Assembly: GCA_905221605.1 (NCBI GenBank)
Contig: CAJNDS010002528.1
Span: forward strand, 58,501-122,500
Reading direction: 5' to 3'
DNA from: Symbiodinium natans
Taxonomy: Eukaryota; Sar; Dinophyceae; Suessiales; Symbiodiniaceae
Length of the DNA: 64,000 bases
Positions 9,501-16,605 of this stretch are shown piece by piece; the stretch's first letter is position 1; each line of letters starts with the position of its first letter. Both the position numbers and the translations under genes were made by a program. A model generated the notes under the pieces. That model saw only the letters and a list, made by a program, of their open reading frames with translations, was not told the origin of the DNA and searched no databases.

Positions 9501-10456
9501 TTGTTGGAGGCCAACGCCGCGCAACACGGCATAGAGCTTCCACAGAATCTCCGAGAGGAGCTCCAGGCGTCGTATGTCGAGGCGGAGTCCACTGGAGGGG
9601 ACGAGATGGATCTGGACCTGGAACGGGATTCGGCAAGGCTGGACCCTTCGACCTCATCTCCTTCGATAGAGTACATCATGGAAGAGACGGAAGCGGCGGA
9701 GGCACCGTCGTCCCACACTGGGGTGAGGGAATTCCAAACGGATCCTTCGATGTCAGAGGCTCCAGCCAAGGGACCCGCTATGGTGCTGATGAAGCCGACG
9801 CCGAAGATCAAATCCAAGGAAAAGGCCAAGGCCATGAGACCGGTGCGGAATTTGCTGCCGGACCATGTGGATCAATCGACCATGGGAGTCGATCCTCGGG
9901 AGCCATCCGGCCCCACGCCGGCATCGTCAGCGCCAACACGGAGAGGAAAACGGCGCTGGGCGTCGACAGGCTGGATGACGTGGATTGCTCGTCGATTTGG
10001 AGGAGCTTGGACGGCACAAGCTTCGGGAGCCAGCGATCCACCGGATACGCCGGTGACGCTGTTTTGCCTCCTGTGCCAGAAGTATGTCACCGAAGCTCAT
10101 TTGATGAGCGAGCCACACGAAGCCAACATGCAGGGCCTCACGCAGACCATCTCCAAGGAGGACCTCCACGTGACGCAGAACCCGGTGGATTGGGCCACAT
10201 GGGAGCAAGCTCTTGCCGAACCAGAGCAGCTGGAACTTGGAGTGACAGAGGGCAAGGCTCGCTCAGTGGTTGCGCTGGGACCGAGCGAGTTTCCTCAGCC
10301 GAACCCGAAGGAAACAATCGCGGCAGCACCGGCGAGCCCAAGGCCAGGACCATCGACAATGGTGGTGGAGATAGACTTGGGGAGAATGGAGGCCAACCAC
10401 AGGGGTTCCAGCTCCAACGACCCCAGCACATCCGGAGCATCCCCCTATCTCCATGA
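6578..10456 (+). CDS. Copia gag-protease frame, continuing into the spacer (element 2)
   Basis: The ATG lies 14 bases after the primer site. An Arg/Ser-rich N-terminus and a Gln/Ala-rich stretch are followed by a gag-like helical region (about residues 200-420), then a Gly/Lys repeat tract and a CCHC knuckle at 8066-8107 (CRNCGKTGHWARDC) that would bind RNA. The aspartic protease site DSGSS is at 8345-8359. A 25-residue tandem duplication (VISHKQQDN) occupies 9151-9287. Beyond about 9400 the frame stays open to 10456 but becomes Gly/Arg/Ser-rich and featureless, and it overlaps a second ORF. Correcting one frame change near 10455 would make this frame continuous with integrase. Confidence 0.9.
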   Translation: MDNGEERVPGRDRSPRGRSASSLSSTGLSGARSPSARGRRERGRSLPARPASVPRGVDPRQWTATTGAGHQPPVGAVPSFGPQFYQMGTPPQTAPQEPLQVPNTQLPIAPGVAQQMEFTRAMLQAQDEQIRQQAAQLQQMSAMLTQALQLASANAANAQNATATTSSSTSPTPGGNPSASSANASTPVDMEVDSGVRNKRAEGYIPQLPQLNYASMTSRHAEIRVWTAYRDELTSWLCLLDDRYATELQEAISSNVEVLQVRLEAGKAARSTKLWFLLRQSMSKFQRGQDLVHLIEVKQMGASAGYELWRSLNNELSVRSRVEGQALREQALGLVPPKHLKRPLDVARWYTTELLKFEAQVKHRFPELLIGEQEGVLCLMKHLDSETKRYLLLHHSTKSMGELMTGLQFYDEQLRVMDFQREGASGYANAFKGGKGEKGDRDKSNKGSKGNKGNKGEKGEKGLKGGKAKGKDKKGERSGKGDKARSKSREAKKTDVCRNCGKTGHWARDCWAPPKDKAAAATNQAVTTQPEAPSSSSSTSAKAAAQPTTKGSGKTQSSIKTFLEGYHFGMMLTNQVVSFPSDDRIYWLIDSGSSFHIITRETLESDHVKVLAWLEGRPKSYAETATGDSVEIGGSTHVLVEVCFETTTSASLKSSSEHEGDAVYMCRARFEAVISDQIKHNLLNINLLCQNGGWEPAMCGQQGVITVRKHGVTLKPTMFASVSWLASVRNDHPLALKPQDLIAKTEQFRRSRSRKSSSSRDFHRSTSNRGHRSSARVCVEPENPELLDVSCLDEVVDCEFQTSHEHVDLDQGEAKDRLRTVGDVSGSARDQLQFFSHVDTPVVRELDRDERLIFSEDNSVISHKQQDNSTTPAVERLVFKNDSSVISHKQQDNSTTPAVERLVHEHGRETVVCRACLEDFPDEVEIGSLDCSKRRSFPRVGQIGDRRYGSECHDATEHSTVGRHAPGGETQETDIVGGQRRATRHRASTESPRGAPGVVCRGGVHWRGRDGSGPGTGFGKAGPFDLISFDRVHHGRDGSGGGTVVPHWGEGIPNGSFDVRGSSQGTRYGADEADAEDQIQGKGQGHETGAEFAAGPCGSIDHGSRSSGAIRPHAGIVSANTERKTALGVDRLDDVDCSSIWRSLDGTSFGSQRSTGYAGDAVLPPVPEVCHRSSFDERATRSQHAGPHADHLQGGPPRDAEPGGLGHMGASSCRTRAAGTWSDRGQGSLSGCAGTERVSSAEPEGNNRGSTGEPKARTIDNGGGDRLGENGGQPQGFQLQRPQHIRSIPLSP

Positions 10457-11106
10457 CGCAGCCGCCGGGGGAACCGGTCAGCCCGACAGCAGTGTACACG
10501 GAACACCGCCGGGGCCCCGAGCCCAGGCATGCGAAGAGCACTCTCCGAGTGACACCTCCATGGCGGGAATCACTTTCCAACCTGGGCTATCGTGGTCCGT
10601 ATCTGCAGCTGCATCTGAGCACACCAGGCCACACCGCAGAAGGGCTGCAAGCCCTCGGACCTTTGAGGGAGAGCTTCCTGCGGATGCAGGTGAAGGACCA
10701 TGCCCAACTGCCGGTCAGCTTGACACCCCCGAAAGCCACCAGCGACCTCTCCAGCACGGTGATGAGGATGGCAGAAACGATGGAAACAGGAGAAGCGGGG
10801 ACATTGGCACCGGCAGGAAGGCCATTCAACACAATGAGCCTTCGCGCTCAGCTCGAGGCGGGGGTCCTCACGGGCCAACAATACGAGGACCGGCGCCGAG
10901 CAAGGTCGCAGGACATACAGGCTGCGAGGTCGGTCGCGCCAAGGCTGGCGCTCCCGATACCTCCGCCACCTCCAGTTCCGCGGCCCGAACGCACGCCCGA
11001 AACCCCAATTCCGTGGAGTGGCGCGCCGTCGCCTGCATTCATGGAACTTGTCAGGCGCCGCCGAGATCGCCAAGAGCGCGATCGTTCTCGCTCCCCGTCT
11101 CCCTGA
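9420..11106 (+). CDS. Overlapping ORF in the +1 frame between protease and integrase (element 2)
   Basis: It begins at ATG 9420 in the frame +1 to gag-protease. At about 10453 it passes into the next frame and stops at 11104-11106 after an Arg/Ser-rich tail (DRSRSPSP). One frame change at about 10455 shifts both this ORF and pol by the same amount, so a single indel explains both. The peptide has an acidic N-terminal part, a Lys/Pro stretch and a C2H2-like cluster, CLLCQKYVTEAHLMSEPHE (about 10060-10116), then a Pro-rich C-terminus. Its composition looks more protein-like than the pol frame underneath. Function is unknown. Elements 1 and 3 have an ORF in the same relative position and frame. 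Confidence 0.6.
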
Positions 11107-12302
11107 AAGGGAGTACGGAGAAGCTCAATCCAATCCTTGCAGCTTTGTCCCAAGACGAGAGAAAAGAGCCCGATACGCAACAGCCACAACAGCAGTTTGA
11201 GTTAGTCACTGAAGAAGGAATTATTGGGGACAATGTGCGTAGTAAACAGGCAGAGCTTCAGCACCACATGCAGGGACACGTACCATACATGTCTGACTGT
11301 GAGTTTTGCCAGTGCACTAGAGGGACCACTCCAGCCCGAAAGCGTAGCGACCTGAACCCGAGAGAGTTTCAGCTTGACCAGTGCTTCTTTCGCAAGCTTG
11401 CATTCATCGTACTGGTTCATACCATGAGCTTCGCGATTGCAGTTTGCTTTAGACCTGAGGGAGAGAGCGCAGCAACAACAGCAGAGCATTTGCATCCCTG
11501 GGTCAGGCACTTTGGTGTGAAACAACCGCATTTCATGTCTGATGCAGAGGGACTCACGAAGAACATCGCAGCGAGGCTCGCTGATCTTTGTGAGGGTACT
11601 GAGGACAGCTTTGCACCCGAAAGGCATGCACCAGCAGCAGAACGAGCCATTAGGACCCTGAAAGGAATCGTAGCAACACATGAGCTTGAGTTGCGTGAAC
11701 ATGGCGTTGTTTTGGATGCTGAGTGTGCGGATGTTTTCGACCTTTTGTTTCAATACGCAGCACACACGCACAACAGGTTTTCAGTTTCTGTAGGGTCGAC
11801 CATGACACCCATGCAGAAGATCCGCGGAGATCGCGTGCGACCGCAAGTCACGTATCCGTTCGGTGCGGTAGCATACGCTAAGATAACGCGGGCTAGAAGA
11901 CCTGACGCGGATGCCAAGTATGCTCGAGGGATCTACTTGGGACCAGTGCTTGGGAGCACAGGTCATGCCATGGAAATCCGCTTGGATAGTGGGGAGACGA
12001 AACGGGTGATCGCGCCCGGACTCAAATTGCTCTACCCGTTGCGTTTCGACGCAAATCTTCTGCCCGGTGCAAAGGCCCTAGATGGCTTCGTGCCCCCGCC
12101 TGAAGCACCGAAGACCAAAGAGCTGTTTCTCCCATATGTTCCAGGTGGAGGTCCTCCCATAGACTGGGTGAGACAACATGGTGTTACACCCAAGTGCCCC
12201 GGATGCCAGGAAGGCGTCAGCTCGAGCAGGCATTCCCAAAAGTGTGTGAAGAGATACCAAAAATGGTTGCGTGATTCCATCGATGATGCTCTGGAGGCAT
12301 GA
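11107..12302 (+). CDS. Copia integrase (element 2)
   Basis: The integrase starts with an H..H..C..C zinc finger near 11255-11312 (HHMQGHVPYMSDCEFC). The D, D, E residues are visible in FQLDQCFF (about 11368), FMSDAEG (about 11534) and AAERAIRTLK (about 11635). A C-terminal part with GIYLGPV follows. The frame is the one open from 9420 to 12302, but upstream of 11107 that frame carries other coding. It ends at a single TGA (12300-12302), after which the same frame is open into RT, so the stop is either a mutation or a recoding site. Confidence 0.9.
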
Positions 12303-14672
12303 GATGAAGGACCGAAGGTCGACCGAAGACCTGAGGAGCTAATTGGAGAAGACCCATACGATGATGACGAGCAAATGAAGCCGAACAAGCGAACACGCTT
12401 TGGAGGAGAGGAGGTCCGAGCGTTTGATCCTGAGCAAGCAGGAGTCGGAGACCTGGAGATCCCGGAGATGTCAGTGCCGGATGCTGACTGGAATGTGTCC
12501 GAGTACCAGCCGTCCGAGGCTGAGGATGAGGATATGGGAGACGCTCTAGAGCATCCCCAGACGTTCCATGAGGGGGTCCCAGTCCGATACCTGGAGGAAT
12601 TGCTCGAGAGCGCCCACTACACACCACAACCACTATCTTGTTGTGACCACTACGACGTCGAAGCAGCATGTCACTTACTTGTTGGTCGGTCGAGCGTGGA
12701 GAAGTTCCCTGTTGGCTTGAACACGACAACACAACGACAGCACCACAAGCAACAGCAGTCGGTCGAGCGTGAAGCAGTTGAGTTGTTGAATCTCCAGGAC
12801 CACCCTTGTGTATGTTCTTCAGTTAAAGAGAAAAAGGAAGATGAGTCCGCAGGGACGTACATGAGAATCCAAGACAGGACTCTCTGGGTGAATCGACCTA
12901 GAGCCAGCTACGATGACCTGGAAGGTTTTCAGCTGGATCCTGAAGAGACATGGCAAGGAATCAAGAAAGAGGTGAATGCGCTCGATAGTCTGAAAGTTGG
13001 TTATGCAAGATCAAAGAGCGAGATAGATGAGTACCGCAAAGCCAACCCAAACTGTCGGACGGTCAAGTCCCGATGGGTCCTCACTCAGAAGGCCCCAGGA
13101 CTAGTCCGAGCAAGGATAGTCGCTAAGGATTTTGCTCATGGCCGACCATCCGCACTCGATTTGGGGTTGAGTTCTAATACTGCGTCGGTGGAAGCCCTCA
13201 AGATCGTCCTTGCACGGGCGGCGAAGGGAAAGATGCGGGCTTACGGCCTCGACATCTCCACCGCGTTTCTCTTTGCGCAGGTAGTGGAACCCACCATTAT
13301 CGAGTTGCCAAGTACATTCGCGCTCGAGAGCGGCGAAACCGCGTACTTGATACTAGAGAAAGCGCTCTACGGTTTGCGTTCCGCCAGCCTTAGCTGGCAG
13401 CGACACCTGAACAGGATCGTATCTGCACTAGGCTTACAAGCGAGTCCGCTTGAACCGACGCTTTTCAGCGGATGGGTCAACCTTGAATCCGGATGGGAGT
13501 ATATCATCATGTTAGCGTACGTGGATGATTTGCTCATTGTGTCCTCTACCGAGAAAGGGTTCGAGTACGTCCACGAAGCCCTGAGTTCAGTCTTGAAAGT
13601 CAAAGTGACAGGGAGGCTGATCGAAGATGGGCAGATGGAATTCCTCGGTCGTTTAATCCGTTGGGATGGACGACAGATCATGCTTGGGGTGAAGCCTGAG
13701 TATGTGAAGTCGGTCTTTACATCCTTCGGATGGGACATATCCACCGTAAAAGCATCCTTGACGACACCCGACATCAGGAGTATGTACGATGAGGAGAGTG
13801 TTGAAGAGCCTTCAAAGGAGCTGTCCAGTGAAGCAGCTTCACGGTTCCGAAGTTGCCTAGGGAAGATAGGCTGGCTCTGTCAAACTCGCTCAGATATAAC
13901 GTACTTTCACTCCATGTTGTCGCGCGGACAAAGCATGCCACGGCAAGTGCATGAAGATGCACTTCGCAAGTTCCTGCGATGGTTAGCAGCGTTTCCGCTG
14001 TTAGATCAAATCTTCCCGCTCGGAGATGGCAAGACCAATGAGGGGGAGAATGCCAGCCTGGTAGCCTATTGCGACAGCAATTGGGGCAGCGAGATGAGCG
14101 TAGCCCGGAAGAGCACCAGTGGCGGAGTGATCTACATCGCAGTGGACGGTCTGTGGTACTGCATAAAGGGGTACAGCCGCCTGCAGAGCGTCGTGGCACT
14201 CAGCTCAGCAGAGGCAGAGTTGTTTGCCATCGCCGAGGCAGCGAAAGAGGTGGCAGGACTTGCGCAATTGACGGCGCATATCTGGGGCACCCTCCAGAAA
14301 CCCCACCGCGTGTACACTGACTCTGCCTCAGCTAGGCAAATTGCCAGCATGGAGGGGCTACTCAGACGCATGCGGCATATAGACTTGAGGTTGTGCTTTA
14401 TCCAAGACCGCGTCCATAGCGGCGAGTTAGCAGTAGAGGGAGTAGCCGGAACCGAGAATGGGAGCGATCTTCTCACAAAGAATTTAAATCGCCTCCAAAC
14501 AGCAAAGCATACAGCAACCCTCGGACTAGAAGATGTCACCAACATCGATTTCCGAGAGGTCCCGGCAGTCAGGTCTTGCTTGTTGCTGTCTGGAGTGCTA
14601 GATTCGATACTCGGGCCGGACAACCTCGAATATGAAGCTTTCTGTCGGCTATGCGAACTCGAGACTGAATAG
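12303..14672 (+). CDS. Copia reverse transcriptase and RNase H (element 2)
   Basis: This stretch is in frame with integrase after the TGA; its first ATG is at 12375. An acidic linker leads to the RT fingers (KSRWVLTQK, about 13065) and the palm with LDISTAFLFAQ (about 13248) and YVDD at 13518-13529. RNase H shows YCDSNWGSE (about 14068), ALSSAEAEL (about 14198) and VYTDSASARQI (about 14312), followed by the copia signature MRHIDLR (about 14370). It ends at a single TAG (14670-14672), and the same frame then continues open. Confidence 0.93.
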   Translation, partial: DEGPKVDRRPEELIGEDPYDDDEQMKPNKRTRFGGEEVRAFDPEQAGVGDLEIPEMSVPDADWNVSEYQPSEAEDEDMGDALEHPQTFHEGVPVRYLEELLESAHYTPQPLSCCDHYDVEAACHLLVGRSSVEKFPVGLNTTTQRQHHKQQQSVEREAVELLNLQDHPCVCSSVKEKKEDESAGTYMRIQDRTLWVNRPRASYDDLEGFQLDPEETWQGIKKEVNALDSLKVGYARSKSEIDEYRKANPNCRTVKSRWVLTQKAPGLVRARIVAKDFAHGRPSALDLGLSSNTASVEALKIVLARAAKGKMRAYGLDISTAFLFAQVVEPTIIELPSTFALESGETAYLILEKALYGLRSASLSWQRHLNRIVSALGLQASPLEPTLFSGWVNLESGWEYIIMLAYVDDLLIVSSTEKGFEYVHEALSSVLKVKVTGRLIEDGQMEFLGRLIRWDGRQIMLGVKPEYVKSVFTSFGWDISTVKASLTTPDIRSMYDEESVEEPSKELSSEAASRFRSCLGKIGWLCQTRSDITYFHSMLSRGQSMPRQVHEDALRKFLRWLAAFPLLDQIFPLGDGKTNEGENASLVAYCDSNWGSEMSVARKSTSGGVIYIAVDGLWYCIKGYSRLQSVVALSSAEAELFAIAEAAKEVAGLAQLTAHIWGTLQKPHRVYTDSASARQIASMEGLLRRMRHIDLRLCFIQDRVHSGELAVEGVAGTENGSDLLTKNLNRLQTAKHTATLGLEDVTNIDFREVPAVRSCLLLSGVLDSILGPDNLEYEAFCRLCELETE

Positions 14673-15296
14673 TTTTGCACGAGTTCACGTTCGAATCTGT
14701 ACCTGCAAGGAAGTGTGCACCAAGTATTTGTCCTGCCGATTACTCAAGGGGTTGATGGAACCTCAAATGACACCGTGGAGCGGGTCATGTCTGCAATGAA
14801 CGTTGCGAGAGAATGGGGGATGAAGGTTGTTTTCTGGAGCAGCACTCCTTGTACCGGAGGTAGCCCGTACCAACGGCGACACGAAGATCGGCCGGGCTAT
14901 CAGGACCATCTACAAGCTTTATTCACGGTGCATCGCAAGCTCTGGCGGAGCTTCTTAGTGATGGTGAACCACCCGCAAGTGGGGGTATGGGTCATAGAAT
15001 GGCCGCAGAGGTGTGCCTACTGGGGATGGGCAAGCACCCGTTCGTTTGCAAAGCAAAGAACCCATTACACTGGCGAAGTGCACGGCTGTGTTTCAGGCTT
15101 GGTAGGCAGAGATGGATTACCTATCCGAAAGATTTGGAAACTGATGTCGAACGATGAACAGTTTGTGCGAACAATGTCCGAAACATTTGCATGTACCTGC
15201 AAGGGAGATCATTCACGAAACTTTGATCTCAAAGCAACGCAGCACTATCCGCCAGCTTTCGCGGACGTCGCCCTGGAAAGCTTGCGACTGCGGTAA
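14673..15296 (+). CDS. C-terminal accessory domain after RNase H (element 2)
   Basis: It is in frame with RT-RNase H beyond the TAG, about 207 residues, with the first ATG at 14715. Conserved blocks shared with elements 1 and 3 are FWSSTPCTGG (14832-14860), HRKLWRSF, IEWPQRCAYWGW (from 14994) and FDLKATQHYP. The strand-then-TPC block recalls the PC motif of cytosine methyltransferases, and IEWP could occupy the place of their ENV motif, but neither is canonical. I see no enzyme assignment that the sequence alone can prove. Confidence 0.6.
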   Translation, partial: FCTSSRSNLYLQGSVHQVFVLPITQGVDGTSNDTVERVMSAMNVAREWGMKVVFWSSTPCTGGSPYQRRHEDRPGYQDHLQALFTVHRKLWRSFLVMVNHPQVGVWVIEWPQRCAYWGWASTRSFAKQRTHYTGEVHGCVSGLVGRDGLPIRKIWKLMSNDEQFVRTMSETFACTCKGDHSRNFDLKATQHYPPAFADVALESLRLR

Positions 15297-15505
15297 TTCG
15301 CGCCCGCCCGTCCACCCCTGGCTTACCCGCCCACCCGCCAGCCAGGTTACTTTGCGAGAGTTAGTCGACCTCCAGCGGTCTGTAGCAGTGCAGCGGTCTA
15401 GGACTGAGGAATGCGCCGGAATCCATGGCCCGGCGAGGAGCTTAGTTGACTTTGCGTGGAGCTTAGTTGACGTGACCAACAGTGAAACTCTTGGTCATGA
15501 GGGGG
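15297..15505 (+). other. Element 2 non-coding 3' region with polypurine tract
   Basis: A short Pro-codon-like and GTTGA-repeat stretch leads to GAGGGGG at 15499-15505, directly next to the 3' LTR. The tract is in the position expected of the plus-strand primer. Confidence 0.7.
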
Positions 15506-16043
15506 AGTTGATATATGTGACCCTCCTAGTTTCCCAGTTGACACGTGATGTGCACTTGAGTTGTCTGCTATGAGTGTGAAGCATAGGCACGAGGACATGT
15601 CAGGCAGTGCAGATTTGTTTTGGCTTGGTGAGATCTTGTTTTGAGTAGGAAGAACCGTTTTCTGTTCGTTTTCTCGAAACTCGTTTGTCGGAACTCGTTT
15701 CCTGTTTGTGACCTGGTATTTGGTGACCAGAAGTGACTCAAGCCAGTTTAGGTCTGCACAGAGCTCAGCAGAGCACCTAAGAGGTGCTAGGAACCTACCC
15801 ACAGTGTTTAGGAGTAGAAGTTCCATGGCTGAGTGTTTTCGCCTGAAGTACCTTTGTTTTCCCATGTCTGGCAGACAGTGAATTGAAGCTGGAGAGCCGT
15901 GCTCGCATTGGCTCAAGACGAGCGGAGCTCGAGAAGCTGTGAACAGCGCAGTGAAAAGAGTCCGCACTTCGTGCTGTGAGGGTTGAGTGTAGTCTTGACC
16001 TGAGGTCCCTTAGGCCCCCGTAGCTGTGCCACGAGTTTCAACG
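15506..16043 (+). repeat. 3' LTR of copia element 2
   Basis: The LTR is 538 bases and matches 6016-6552 except for one inserted A and two substitutions. It ends TTTCAACG and is followed by the target duplication GCTGC (16044-16048). Confidence 0.95.
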
Positions 16044-16148
16044 GCTGCACCGTCTTCTTGGGCCTGAGGTTGGCCCTGAGCTTGGACTTGAGCTTGTGCT
16101 TGGGCTTGAGTTTGTGCTTGCTCTTGTGGAGTGGACATCTCTTTCTCT

Positions 16149-16303
16149 CCGCAGCCGGCTCAAGGCTCCTTCACTCCACTCTTCTAGCTGGCTGACAAAA
16201 CAGCTTCCACTACAACTCGCTCAACTGGTTGCTTGGTTTGGACTTGTGTAAGTTGGCTTGGTTGTATCTTTGGTGCCTTGCTTGGCATCTTGGGTTTTTA
16301 ACG
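16149..16303 (+). repeat. 5' LTR of element 3, distal part
   Basis: The 75 bases before the primer site match the end of the 3' LTR with two mismatches. A spliced-leader-like motif at 16149-16164 (CCGCAGCCGGCTCAAG, lacking ATTTT) ends 139 bases before the LTR end, exactly as in the 3' LTR (24520-24540 to 24679). Upstream of it the two LTRs do not align by eye, so the 5' copy may be chimeric or strongly diverged. Confidence 0.7.
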
Positions 16304-16315
16304 TGGTAGCGGAGC
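16304..16315 (+). promoter_or_regulatory. Primer binding site of element 3
   Basis: TGGTAGCGGAGC follows the LTR end AACG and is identical to the site in element 2. Confidence 0.85.
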
Positions 16316-16605
16316 GTGGAAGCTCTGTTGCAAAGAAAGAAAGTGAGCCCAATACGCTGATTTGGTGTGTGCTTGAGTTGTCTTGGATGGAGGGCCGTGG
16401 AAGGCCATCACATAGGTGAGGGTGAACCCGGAATGCTTCGTGAGAGAGGCAGGAGAGGGGCTGAGCCTCCCTATGAGAGACTCCAGACACTCGTCAGTTC
16501 CACCAAGGAACCCCGTTGTCGGTAGTGGAGTTGCTTTCAGCCCGATGTCGAACTTGTCGGGTGCAGTGCATCCCACAGGAAGCCCGGTCCTCTCCGACTG
16601 CTATG

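Larger units (their letters stand above)
6016..16043 (+). mobile_element. Ty1/copia LTR retrotransposon 2, near-complete and young
   Basis: This is a full-length 10.0-kb element: 5' LTR, primer site, gag, protease, overlapping ORF, integrase, RT, RNase H, C-terminal domain, polypurine tract and 3' LTR. By eye the LTRs differ at three positions in about 538 bases (two substitutions and one single-base indel), so insertion was recent. The pol reading frame is nevertheless broken by one frame change near 10455 and by single in-frame stops at 12300-12302 (TGA) and 14670-14672 (TAG). It is inserted into sequence lying between elements 1 and 3. Confidence 0.95.

Noticed and set aside
16230-16250. 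CACTC near 16170 as the partner of CACTC after element 3 (24680-24684)
   Set aside because: The element's left end must lie further upstream, so the match is not at a boundary.
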